DNA of 64,000 nt from Sphingobium sp. AS12 (GTDB taxonomy: Bacteria; Pseudomonadota; Alphaproteobacteria; Sphingomonadales; Sphingomonadaceae). The position numbers and the translations under genes are program-made. Under the pieces are notes generated by a model. It did not search any database and was not told the origin of the DNA. It saw only the letters and a program-made list of their open reading frames with translations. Below are positions 41,159-49,436 of this stretch, one piece after another (the stretch's first letter is position 1; the number at the start of each line of letters is the position of its first letter). Where the stretch lies: positions 1 through 64,000 of the forward strand of contig NZ_JAHRGM010000024.1 of assembly GCF_019097845.1 (NCBI RefSeq), written 5' to 3'.

Positions 41159-42187
41159 ATGACAGCACCCGCCCCCGGTAACGTCCACCCCATCGGCCGC
41201 GCGAAAGCCGCGCCGTCGCTGGCTCCCATCATGAATCTGGTCGCCGACGGCATGAACCAGGTCAATGCCGTGATTCTGGACCGGATGCAGTCGCGCATTC
41301 CGCTGATCCCCGAACTGGCCGGCCATCTGATCGCGGGCGGCGGCAAGAGGCTGCGGCCGATGCTGACATTGGCCTGCGCCGATCTGGTCGGCTATGCCGG
41401 GTCGCGCCATTTCAAGCTGGCCGCTGCGGTAGAATTCATCCACACCGCCACGCTGCTGCATGACGATGTCGTCGATGGCTCCGGCCTGCGCCGGGGGCGA
41501 AAGACCGCCAATATCATCTGGGGCAACAGCGCCAGCGTGCTGGTGGGTGACTTCCTCTTCTCCCGCTCGTTCGAGCTGATGGTCGAGGCGGAGTCGCTCA
41601 AAGTCCTCAAAATCCTGGCCAATGCCTCTGCCGTGATTGCGGAGGGCGAGGTCAACCAACTGACCGCCCAGCGCAAGATCGACACCAGCGAGGACCAGTA
41701 TCTCGACATTATCGGCGCCAAGACCGCTGCGCTCTTCGCCGCCGCCTGCCGCATCTCCGCCGTGGTCGCCGACCGCGACGAGCGGGAGGAACAGGCGCTC
41801 GACGTCTATGGCCGCAACCTCGGCATCGCCTTTCAGCTGATCGACGACGCAATCGATTATGAATCGGACGGCGCGACCATGGGCAAGGATGCGGGCGACG
41901 ATTTCCGCGATGGCAAGGTGACGCTGCCCGTCATCCTCGCCTATGCTCGTGGCAGTGACGAGGATCGCGCCTTCTGGAAGGCGGCGATTGCCGGCCACAA
42001 GATTGGCGACGATGATCTGGCCCACGCCACCGCCCTGCTGCGCCGCACCGGCGCGATCGCCGACACGCTCGCCCGCGCCCGCCATTACGGCCAGCGCGCA
42101 ATCGACGCGCTCGGCATGTTCGACAATGGCAAAGCGAAGGCCGCGCTGACCGAAGCCGTCGAATTCGCAACGATCCGCGCTTATTGA
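41159..42187 (+). CDS. Polyprenyl diphosphate synthase (long-chain, quinone side chain)
   Basis: A 342-residue trans-isoprenyl diphosphate synthase. The first Asp-rich motif is ATLLHDDVVDGSGLRRGR and the second is AFQLIDDAIDYESDGATMGK; GGGKRLRPMLTLAC binds the allylic substrate. No bulky residue blocks the tunnel just before the first motif (EFIHTA), so a long product is expected, probably decaprenyl diphosphate for ubiquinone-10, as sphingomonads use Q-10. Chain length is inference. An ispB/ddsA-type role is most likely. Confidence 0.88.
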   Translation: MTAPAPGNVHPIGRAKAAPSLAPIMNLVADGMNQVNAVILDRMQSRIPLIPELAGHLIAGGGKRLRPMLTLACADLVGYAGSRHFKLAAAVEFIHTATLLHDDVVDGSGLRRGRKTANIIWGNSASVLVGDFLFSRSFELMVEAESLKVLKILANASAVIAEGEVNQLTAQRKIDTSEDQYLDIIGAKTAALFAAACRISAVVADRDEREEQALDVYGRNLGIAFQLIDDAIDYESDGATMGKDAGDDFRDGKVTLPVILAYARGSDEDRAFWKAAIAGHKIGDDDLAHATALLRRTGAIADTLARARHYGQRAIDALGMFDNGKAKAALTEAVEFATIRAY

Positions 42188-42222
42188 GGATTTGGGTCTG
42201 CGTTTCGTCTGACCCATAAACG

Positions 42223-42297
42223 CCGTTCGCCCTGAGCAAAGTCTAAAGAGCGTTCTTCTGAGAAAGTATAAGGCTTTGACAGGCTCAGCCCGAACGG
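42223..42297. repeat. Palindromic repeat R8
   Basis: The left arm (GTTCGCCCTGAGCAAAGTC) is slightly diverged; the right arm is CTTTGACAGGCTCAGCCCG with GAACGG. It fills the gap between the prenyl synthase and the TSUP gene. Confidence 0.8.
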
Positions 42298-42322
42298 GAT
42301 GAGGTGGCGGGCCGAAGCAGCC

Positions 42323-43102
42323 ATGATCCTGCCCCCCGAAACCCTCGCATTCCTGATGGCCGCCGCATTGATGGCGGGCTGTATCGACGCGATGGCGGGC
42401 GGGGGTGGCCTGATCACCCTGCCCGCGCTGATGGCCGCAGGTATCCCGCCGGTGCAGGCGGTCGCGACCAACAAGTTGCAAAGCTGCTTTGGCACTTTCG
42501 GCGCCTGTATTGCCTATGCCCGGCGCGGGCATATGGACCTTAAAACCTACAAAGGCCCGGTGATCGCCGCCTTTATCGGATCGGTCGGCGGCGCCTGGCT
42601 GCTCCAGCGGGTCGATCCGTCGATCCTGGCCGGGCTGATGCCTGCATTGCTCATCACCATTGCCGCCTATTTCACTTTCTCGCCAAAACTGGGCGAGGCC
42701 GACCGACACGCCCGCGTCGGCATTGCTGCGCTCAGCGGCCTGATCGGCGTCATCGGCTTCTACGACGGCTTTTTCGGCCCCGGTGCGGGCGCTTTCTACA
42801 CCACCATCTTCCTGGCCTTGGGCGGCCTCTCCATCCTGCGCGCCACCGCCCAGACAAAGGCCGCCAATTTCGCCAGCAATATCGCGGGCCTGCTCACCAT
42901 GGTCGCGGGCGGCCATGTGCTGTGGATCGCGGGCCTCACCATGGCGATCGGCAGCGTCATTGGTGGTCAGATCGGCTCGCACCTTGCCATGCGGTTCGGC
43001 TCCCGGCTGATCAAGCCGCTGCTGATCATCATGTCGCTGGCGCTGACCGCCAAGATGCTGATCGATCCCAAAAATCCGATCCACATCTATCTGTTCGGCT
43101 GA
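42323..43102 (+). CDS. TSUP-family permease (TauE/SafE type)
   Basis: A 259-residue membrane protein with seven or eight helices. Characteristic blocks are CIDAMAGGGGLITLPALMAA, VQAVATNKLQSCFGTFGACI and IGFYDGFFGPGAGAFYTTIF, the last the TauE/SafE hallmark. Members export sulfite, sulfoacetate or other organic anions. The ATG at 42323 starts the first helix. Its end overlaps the kinase gene by 16 bases, convergently. Confidence 0.88.
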   Translation: MILPPETLAFLMAAALMAGCIDAMAGGGGLITLPALMAAGIPPVQAVATNKLQSCFGTFGACIAYARRGHMDLKTYKGPVIAAFIGSVGGAWLLQRVDPSILAGLMPALLITIAAYFTFSPKLGEADRHARVGIAALSGLIGVIGFYDGFFGPGAGAFYTTIFLALGGLSILRATAQTKAANFASNIAGLLTMVAGGHVLWIAGLTMAIGSVIGGQIGSHLAMRFGSRLIKPLLIIMSLALTAKMLIDPKNPIHIYLFG

Positions 43103-44712
43103 TCGTCCGGCTGGAGCAGCCCAGCCACCCGGCGGCGCAATTCTTCGACCGCGAAGGGCTTGGTCAGCACTTCCATGCCATGTTCGATATGGCCGTGGTT
43201 CAGCACGGCATTTTCGGCATAGCCGGTCACGAACAATATCCGCAGGTCCGGCCGCAGCGCCCGCGCCGCATCCGCCACCTGCCGCCCGTTCAGCCCGCCC
43301 GGCAGGCCAACGTCAGTGACCAGCAGGTCCACCCGCGTCCGCGATTCCAGGATTTTAAGGCCCGACGGCCCGTCGCCCGCCTCGACGCAGGCATAGCCCA
43401 GATCGGTCAGGGCATCGACCATCAACATGCGGACCGATGGTTCGTCGTCGATAACCAGTACGGTTTCGCCCGCTTCCGCCTCGAATGTGGCGTCCGGGGC
43501 GACGGGTGCCTCCTCATCATCCTCGCCGCGATGGCGGGGCAGATAGACGCATACCATCGTCCCCTGCCCGATTTCGGAATAGATGCGGACATGGCCGTGG
43601 CTCTGCCGGGCAAAGCCATAGACCATCGACAGGCCAAGCCCGGTCCCCTGCCCCACCGGCTTGGTCGTGAAGAAGGGATCGAACACGCGATCGAGGATCG
43701 CCTTGTCGATCCCGGTCCCGGTATCGCTGACGCACACGGTCACATATTGGCCGGGCGTCAGCCCATGGTCGCGCGCGGTGCGATCGTCCAGCCAGCGATT
43801 GGCGGTCTCTATCGTGATCTTGCCGCCGTCCGGCATGGCGTCGCGCGCATTGATGCACAGGTTGAGCAGCGCATTTTCCAGCTGGTTGGCATCGACCAGC
43901 GCAGGCCATAGTCCGCCCGCCGCGATCGTCTGCACCTCGATCTGCGGCCCGACGGTGCGGCGCACCAGTTCGGTGAAATCGGTGAACAGCCGGTTGATGA
44001 CGGTCGGCTTGGGGGTCAGCGTCTGGCGGCGGGAGAAAGCGAGCAACCGATGGGTCAGCGCGGCGGCGCGGCGGGTCGCGCCCTGCCCGGCGGCCAGATA
44101 GCGTTCGACATCGGCGGTGCGCCCTTCGGCCAGCCGCAGCCCGATCATCTCAAACGCGCCGGAAATCCCGGCCAGCAAATTGTTGAAATCATGGGCAAGG
44201 CCGCCGGTCAGCTGGCCAACCGCCTCCATCTTCTGCGCCTGTCGCAGCGCGGCCTCGGCCTCCTCCTGCTCGGCCAGCGCCTGCGCGATCCGCGCCTCCA
44301 GCGTTTCGTTGAGCTGGCGGACTTCGTTTTCGATGCGGATGCGGTCGGTCACATCCTTGAACAGGACTGCAACCTGCTTGTCCTCGAACGCGCCAACGCG
44401 GAAGGAGGAAATGTCGAGATAGCGGCCGGTCGCGACCAGTTCGCGCTGGAAGCGGATCGGTTCGCCCGTGTGTAATACGCGGCCATACAGTTCGACCCAG
44501 CCATCGGCCTCGTCAGGCACCATTTCGCGCAATTTCTGGCCAACGACATTGGGGATGCCAGCATTGCGTTCGTATGCGGCGTTCGCCTCGATATGGATAT
44601 AGTCGCTTAACGGCCCGTGCGGCCCATCGAAAAATTCGATGATGCAAAAGCCTTCGTCCATCGTTTCAAACAGCGTGCGATAGCGTTCCGCATCTTCTGT
44701 AAATGCCGACAT
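43087..44712 (-). CDS. PAS-domain hybrid histidine kinase with receiver domain
   Basis: A 541-residue soluble sensor. A PAS domain (about 8-125; YRTLFETMDEGFCIIEFFDG) is followed by a coiled coil and HisKA with phospho-acceptor H174 in VGQLTGGLAHDFNN, then the ATPase domain (N box LCINARDAM, G boxes SDTGTGID and GQGTGLGLSMVYG), and a C-terminal REC domain with phospho-acceptor D467 in LLVTDVGLPGG. No membrane helix is present, so it senses a cytoplasmic signal. No partner regulator gene is adjacent. It resembles the second kinase at 49437 in its catalytic core. Confidence 0.9.
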   Translation of the reverse strand: MSAFTEDAERYRTLFETMDEGFCIIEFFDGPHGPLSDYIHIEANAAYERNAGIPNVVGQKLREMVPDEADGWVELYGRVLHTGEPIRFQRELVATGRYLDISSFRVGAFEDKQVAVLFKDVTDRIRIENEVRQLNETLEARIAQALAEQEEAEAALRQAQKMEAVGQLTGGLAHDFNNLLAGISGAFEMIGLRLAEGRTADVERYLAAGQGATRRAAALTHRLLAFSRRQTLTPKPTVINRLFTDFTELVRRTVGPQIEVQTIAAGGLWPALVDANQLENALLNLCINARDAMPDGGKITIETANRWLDDRTARDHGLTPGQYVTVCVSDTGTGIDKAILDRVFDPFFTTKPVGQGTGLGLSMVYGFARQSHGHVRIYSEIGQGTMVCVYLPRHRGEDDEEAPVAPDATFEAEAGETVLVIDDEPSVRMLMVDALTDLGYACVEAGDGPSGLKILESRTRVDLLVTDVGLPGGLNGRQVADAARALRPDLRILFVTGYAENAVLNHGHIEHGMEVLTKPFAVEELRRRVAGLLQPDDQPNR

Positions 44713-44863
44713 GCCCCGATCGTCCCCCTGATCTTCCATATGGTGGCGCAGGGGTTGGAATGCCTGCCTGCCGCGCGAACGCCTGGAATGGCGATTCTTT
44801 CCCATGGCCGTGCATTTTTCGTTCCGCTTGCGGTTTGGCGGGATTGGCGCGAGAGGATGGGCG

Positions 44864-47317
44864 ATGACAGCCCTGCCCATCCATGCCGTCCTGCCCGACC
44901 TGCTTGCCGCGCTGCGCACCGGCAGCAACGCCGTGCTGGTCGCGCCGCCGGGGGCGGGCAAGACAACGGCGGTCGCGCCAGCCCTGCTGGACGAACCATG
45001 GTGCAGCGGCCAGGTGCTGCTGCTCTCCCCCCGCCGTCTCGCCGCCCGCGCCGCTGCCGAGCGGATCGCCGAGATGCTGGGCGAACAGCCCGGCGGCACG
45101 GTCGGCTATGCCACCCGGATGGATAGCAAGATGTCCGCGCGCACCCGGCTGCTCGTCCTGACCGAGGGCATATTCGTGCGGCGGATTCAGGACGACCCGG
45201 AACTGGCGGGCGTGTCGGCGGTGCTGTTCGACGAAGTGCATGAGCGCAGCCTGGACAGCGATTTTGGGCTGGCGCTGGCGCTCGACGCGCAGGAGGGGTT
45301 GCGCCCCGACCTGCGCATCGTTCCGATGTCGGCGACGCTGGACGGCGCGCGCTTCGCCGCCTTGCTGGGTGATGCGCCGGTCATCGAAAGTGAGGGGCGC
45401 ATCCAGCCGCTCGAAGTGCGCCATATCGGCCGCCATGCAGAGCGCAGGATCGAGGATGAAATGGCCGCCGCCATCCGCCGCGCGATCAGCGAGGAAGCGC
45501 AAGGCGACCTGCTCGCCTTCCTGCCCGGCGTGCGCGAGATTGAGCGGACGGCGGAGCGGATCGAGGGCGGTCCCTATGAGGTCCATCTGCTCCATGGATC
45601 GCTCGATCCCGCGGCCCAGCGCGCCGCGATCCGGCCAGCGCGCTCGGGCGCGCGCAAGATCATATTGGCGACCAGCATTGCCGAAACCAGCCTGACGATC
45701 GACGGCGTGCGGATCGTGGTCGATAGCGGGCTGGCGCGGCGACCCCGCTATGACCGGGCGGCGGGCGTCACCCGGCTGGTCACCGAACGCGCCAGTCAGG
45801 CGTCGGCGACCCAGCGCGCAGGCCGCGCCGCCCGCCAGCGGCCCGGCGTCGCCTATCGCCTGTGGGAAGCCGCCGCCAGCGCGGGAATGCCGCCCTTCGA
45901 TCCACCGGAAATTTTGGAAAGCGACCTCTCCAGCCTGCTGCTCGACTGCGCGCTCTGGGGCGTGAGCGATCCGGCGACGCTGCGCTGGCTGGACATGCCG
46001 CCCGCTGCGGCGGTGGCGGAGGCGCGCACCCGGCTGATGGCGCTGGAGGCGCTGGATAGCGACGAGCGCATCACCCCGCATGGCAAGGCGCTGGCCAAAC
46101 TGCCGCTCAGTCCGCGCATCGCCCATATGCTGGTGCGCGCGGGCGAGATGGGTCTGGCGCAGACCGCCGCCGAAATCGCCGTGCTGCTGGGCGAACGCGG
46201 CATTGGCGGCCAAGACACCGACCTGACACTGCGCCTGCAACGCTGGCGGCGCGAAGGCGGCAAACGCGCGGACGCCGGACGCGCGCTCGCGAAACGGTGG
46301 TCAGGACTTGTTGTTCCCCCTCCCGCAAGCAGGAGGGGGCCAGGGGGTAGACCTTCTGTCGGCCTCTGCCTCGCCCTCGCCTTCCCCGACCGCGTATCCA
46401 AACGCCGCTCCGCCGACGGCGCGGACTGGGCGAGCGTGGGCGGGCGCGGCTTCCGGCTTGATCCCCTCTCCCCATTAGCCCGTGAGGAATGGCTGGCCGT
46501 GGGCGAGGTGCAGGGCAGCGCAGCAGGCGCACGCATCCTGTCGGCCGCACCGATCAGCGAGGCGGACGTGCTGGCGCTGTTCCCCGACCGGATCATGACC
46601 AACCGCACTGTCCGTTTCCGCCCGGCCAATGGCGGGATAGAGGCGCTGCGGGAACGGCGGCTGGGCGCGGTGCGCCTGTCGTCCGGCTCCGACGACCGGC
46701 CAGATCCGGCGGCGGTGGTTGCGGCATTGCTGGACGGCGTGCGGCAGGGCGGCCTTGACCTGCTCCCTTGGTCGGAGGCCGCACAATCGCTGCGAATGCG
46801 CGCCGATTTTGCGGGGGTCGAGGCGCTGTCCGACGCAGCATTGATGGCCAGCCTCTACGACTGGCTCCCGCCGCTTCTGGCGGGCAAACGCCGCCTGTCG
46901 GACATCGACCGGTCGCAACTGTCGGGCGTGCTGGATGGGCTGATCGGCTGGGACGGCAAGCAGCAGGTTGACCGACTCGCCCCGCCCGATTTCCGCTCCC
47001 CCGCAGGCAGTAGCCACGCGATCGACTATATGGCCGATGGCGGACCGCGCGTCGAACTGCGGGTGCAGGCGCTTTATGGCCTCGCCGAGCATCCGACCGT
47101 GGGGAGCGCGCGCATCCCGCTCATCCTCTCGCTCACCTCGCCCGCTGGCCGCCCGATCCAGACGACGCGCGACCTGCCCGGCTTCTGGGTCGGGAACTGG
47201 CGCGACGTCGCCAAGGAAATGCGCGGTCGCTATCCCCGCCATCCCTGGCCCGACGATCCGGCCGCCGCCCCGCCCACGCTGCGCACCAAGCGCGCGGACG
47301 CCCGCAGCCGCTCTTGA
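44864..47317 (+). CDS. hrpB: ATP-dependent helicase HrpB
   Basis: An 817-residue DExH helicase. Motifs: Walker A LVAPPGAGKTTAVAPALL, DEVH in VLFDEVHERSLDSDFG, SAT in PMSATLDGARF, IGL-type TSIAETSLTIDGV and QRAGRAARQRPGV. The C-terminal region carries VRFRPANGGIEALRERRLGA and ends WPDDPAAAPPTLRTKR, typical of HrpB. Residues about 483-498 (VVPPPASRRGPGGR) come from a GC-rich repeat inserted in frame at about 46308-46350. Function of HrpB in bacteria is not fully settled; it is usually nonessential. Confidence 0.92.
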   Translation: MTALPIHAVLPDLLAALRTGSNAVLVAPPGAGKTTAVAPALLDEPWCSGQVLLLSPRRLAARAAAERIAEMLGEQPGGTVGYATRMDSKMSARTRLLVLTEGIFVRRIQDDPELAGVSAVLFDEVHERSLDSDFGLALALDAQEGLRPDLRIVPMSATLDGARFAALLGDAPVIESEGRIQPLEVRHIGRHAERRIEDEMAAAIRRAISEEAQGDLLAFLPGVREIERTAERIEGGPYEVHLLHGSLDPAAQRAAIRPARSGARKIILATSIAETSLTIDGVRIVVDSGLARRPRYDRAAGVTRLVTERASQASATQRAGRAARQRPGVAYRLWEAAASAGMPPFDPPEILESDLSSLLLDCALWGVSDPATLRWLDMPPAAAVAEARTRLMALEALDSDERITPHGKALAKLPLSPRIAHMLVRAGEMGLAQTAAEIAVLLGERGIGGQDTDLTLRLQRWRREGGKRADAGRALAKRWSGLVVPPPASRRGPGGRPSVGLCLALAFPDRVSKRRSADGADWASVGGRGFRLDPLSPLAREEWLAVGEVQGSAAGARILSAAPISEADVLALFPDRIMTNRTVRFRPANGGIEALRERRLGAVRLSSGSDDRPDPAAVVAALLDGVRQGGLDLLPWSEAAQSLRMRADFAGVEALSDAALMASLYDWLPPLLAGKRRLSDIDRSQLSGVLDGLIGWDGKQQVDRLAPPDFRSPAGSSHAIDYMADGGPRVELRVQALYGLAEHPTVGSARIPLILSLTSPAGRPIQTTRDLPGFWVGNWRDVAKEMRGRYPRHPWPDDPAAAPPTLRTKRADARSRS
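46308..46350. repeat. GC-rich repeat inserted inside hrpB
   Basis: TTCCCCCTCCCGCAAGCAGG followed by AGGGGGCCAGGGGG lies within the coding sequence and keeps the frame. It resembles the type found between the acetyltransferase genes near 27989-28113 and forms a CCCTCC/GGAGGG hairpin. Confidence 0.65.
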
Positions 47318-47372
47318 CTTCACGCGGGACGCTGGTGCAACGCAGCATCACGATTTACCGGAGTCTTTCGCG

Positions 47373-47651
47373 ATGAATGCGCGCATTTACCAGATCCAGA
47401 AGAACGCCCTGCAATCGGGCAAGGCGCTGACCCACAAATGGGTGCTGGAATATGCCCCGGCCGAAGCCAAGCAGGCCGATCCGCTGACCGGCTGGGCTGG
47501 CTCTGGCGACACGCAACAGCAGCTCAAGCTCAGCTTCCCCTCGCAGGAAGCCGCCATTGCCTATGCGCAAAAGCAGGGCGTGGCCTATACCGTCATCGCG
47601 ACCCCGCCCAAGACGCTGAAATTGCAGGCCTACGCCGACAATTTCCGGTAA
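47373..47651 (+). CDS. NDUFS4-like (ETC complex I accessory) protein
   Basis: A 92-residue protein matching the ETC_C1_NDUFS4 family. MNARIYQIQKNALQSGKALT and the ending DPLTGWAGSGDTQQQLKLSF, AIAYAQKQGVAYTVI match the mitochondrial NDUFS4 accessory subunit of respiratory complex I, which alphaproteobacteria also have. GGAG lies 10 bases upstream of the ATG. It is separate from the nuo operon, as is common. Confidence 0.9.
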   Translation: MNARIYQIQKNALQSGKALTHKWVLEYAPAEAKQADPLTGWAGSGDTQQQLKLSFPSQEAAIAYAQKQGVAYTVIATPPKTLKLQAYADNFR

Positions 47652-47769
47652 AGGCGCAAAGCACCGCGCAAATTCGGGCGCGATCCTGCCCGATTGCCGC
47701 CTTATTCGCTTGCCATAGGGCAGGGCGAGGCGGCAAAAGCCGTGCTTTACGGAAAGACAGAAGCAAAAG

Positions 47770-48015
47770 ATGACGGATCGCACCGAAATTTTCGACAGCG
47801 TCACCGCGCAGGTCGCCCCTTTCAATAAAAAGGGCGTCGCGCTGACCGAAACCACCACCTTTGCCGGCGATCTGGAATGGGACAGCCTGACCGTGATGGA
47901 TTTCGTCGCTGCGATCGAGGATGAATTCGACATCCTGATCACCATGAACATGCAGGCCGAGATCGAAACGGTCGGCCAGCTGGTGGATGCCGTCGCGAAG
48001 CTGAAGGCCGCGTAA
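47770..48015 (+). CDS. Acyl carrier protein for sphingolipid synthesis
   Basis: An 81-residue acyl carrier protein. The phosphopantetheine attachment serine is S39 in GDLEWDSLTVMDFVAAIE. It lies directly before serine palmitoyltransferase, separated only by repeat R9. In Caulobacter an equivalent carrier (AcpR) delivers the fatty acyl chain to Spt. It therefore probably carries palmitoyl or similar chains for sphingolipid rather than general fatty-acid synthesis. It differs from the usual AcpP, whose motif is DSLDTVE. Confidence 0.87.
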   Translation: MTDRTEIFDSVTAQVAPFNKKGVALTETTTFAGDLEWDSLTVMDFVAAIEDEFDILITMNMQAEIETVGQLVDAVAKLKAA

Positions 48016-48028
48016 ATAGGAACAACGT

Positions 48029-48131
48029 CCGTTCGCCCTGAGCGAAGTCGAAGGGCGCTGCTGAGCGAAGGCGAAGCATGGAGCCTCGGCTCCGCTCGGC
48101 AAAGGGCTTCGACTTCGCTCAGCCCGAACGG
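48029..48131. repeat. Palindromic repeat R9 between ACP and spt
   Basis: CCGTTCGCCCTGAGCGAAGT and the facing CTTCGCTCAGCCCGAACGG enclose a centre with further pairing (GGAGCCTCGGCTCC). It ends 10 bases before the spt start codon, whose ribosome site AGGA lies just beyond the repeat. Confidence 0.85.
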
Positions 48132-48141
48132 TTTTAGGACC

Positions 48142-49383
48142 ATGGATATTATGACCGACACCGCCATCGCCGCCGAAACCCGCGACCTATTGTCCAAATT
48201 CGATCCCCTGATCGCCGAGCGCCAGGCGCTGCTGGACACGGGCGTGCGCGATCCTTTCTCGATCGTGATGGATCAGGTGCTCTCGCCCACGCGCGCGATC
48301 ATCAAGGGCAAGGAAACGATCCTGCTCGGCACCTATAATTATATGGGCATGACCTTCGACCCGGACGTGGTCGCGGCGGGCAAGAAGGCGCTCGACGAAT
48401 TTGGCGCTGGCACCACCGGCAGCCGCGTTCTCAACGGCACCTATCAGGGCCATCGCGAGGTCGAGGATGCGCTGAAGGAATTTTACGGCACATCATCCGC
48501 CATGGTCTTTTCGACCGGTTATCAGGCCAATCTGGGCGTGATTTCGACGCTGGCGGGGCGCGGCGACTATGTCGTGCTGGACGCCGACAGCCACGCCTCC
48601 ATCTATGATGGCTGCTTCCTGGGTGACGCAGAAATCGTCCGCTTCCGCCACAATAGCGTCGAGGATCTGGACAAGCGCCTTGGCCGCCTGCCCGCCGACG
48701 CGCTCAAGCTGGTCGTGCTGGAAGGCGTCTATTCGATGCTGGGCGATATCGCCCCCCTGCCCGATATGGTCGCGGCGGTGCGCAAGCATCAGAATTGCAT
48801 GATCCTGGTCGATGAAGCCCATGGCATGGGCTTTTTCGGTCCCAATGGCCGCGGCGTCTATGAGGAACAGGGCGTCGAGAAGGACGTCGATTTCGTCGTC
48901 GGCACCTTCTCCAAATCGGTCGGCACGGTCGGCGGCTTCTGCGTCTCCAACCATCCCAAGTTCGAGATCATGCGCCTGGTCTGCCGACCCTATGTGTTCA
49001 CCGCCTCGCTGCCGCCCAGCGTGGTCGCGACCGCCGCGACCAGCATCCGCAAGCTGATGCATGCAGGCCAAAAGCGCGCCCATCTGTGGAAGAACAGCCA
49101 GCGGCTGCACAAGGGGCTGACCGATCTTGGCTTCACGCTGGGGACCAAGACGCCGCAATCGGCGATCATCGCGGTGATACTGACCGATCAGGCCCAGGCG
49201 GTTGCGATCTGGCAGACGCTGCTGGAACTGGGGCTCTACGTCAACATGGCCCGCCCGCCAGCAACCCCTGCCGGCACCTTCCTGCTGCGCTGTTCGCTCT
49301 GCGCGGACCATAGCGACGAACAGGTCGAACAGATTATCGGCATGTTCGAGGTTGCGGGCAAAGCGACAGGGGCTATCGCCTGA
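48142..49383 (+). CDS. spt: Serine palmitoyltransferase
   Basis: A 413-residue PLP enzyme of the alpha-oxoamine synthase family condensing L-serine with palmitoyl thioester to 3-ketodihydrosphingosine. K258 in VVGTFSKSVGTVGG forms the Schiff base; H152 in DADSHASIYDG and D224-H227 in LVDEAHGMGFFG bind PLP. Text such as GTYNYMGMTFDPDV and NMARPPATPAGTFLLRCS closely follows the well-studied Sphingomonas paucimobilis enzyme. It is soluble and homodimeric in that species. A second ATG at 48151 is possible. Products feed the glycosphingolipids that replace LPS in sphingomonads. Confidence 0.96.
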   Translation: MDIMTDTAIAAETRDLLSKFDPLIAERQALLDTGVRDPFSIVMDQVLSPTRAIIKGKETILLGTYNYMGMTFDPDVVAAGKKALDEFGAGTTGSRVLNGTYQGHREVEDALKEFYGTSSAMVFSTGYQANLGVISTLAGRGDYVVLDADSHASIYDGCFLGDAEIVRFRHNSVEDLDKRLGRLPADALKLVVLEGVYSMLGDIAPLPDMVAAVRKHQNCMILVDEAHGMGFFGPNGRGVYEEQGVEKDVDFVVGTFSKSVGTVGGFCVSNHPKFEIMRLVCRPYVFTASLPPSVVATAATSIRKLMHAGQKRAHLWKNSQRLHKGLTDLGFTLGTKTPQSAIIAVILTDQAQAVAIWQTLLELGLYVNMARPPATPAGTFLLRCSLCADHSDEQVEQIIGMFEVAGKATGAIA

Positions 49384-49436
49384 TCCCTGCCCTTTGACCG
49401 GCGATGTTTCGCTGCTATCAGCTATGATAAAGGGCC

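Noticed and set aside
41111..43084. Long minus-strand frame opposite the prenyl synthase and TSUP genes
   Set aside because: It spans two well-supported genes and a repeat; no plausible function.
44666..46240. Long minus-strand frame opposite hrpB
   Set aside because: Antisense to conserved helicase motifs; no domain or ribosome site supports it.
14121..48131. Dispersed palindromes considered as a CRISPR array
   Set aside because: The copies are scattered kilobases apart, have no regular spacers and no cas genes are present.
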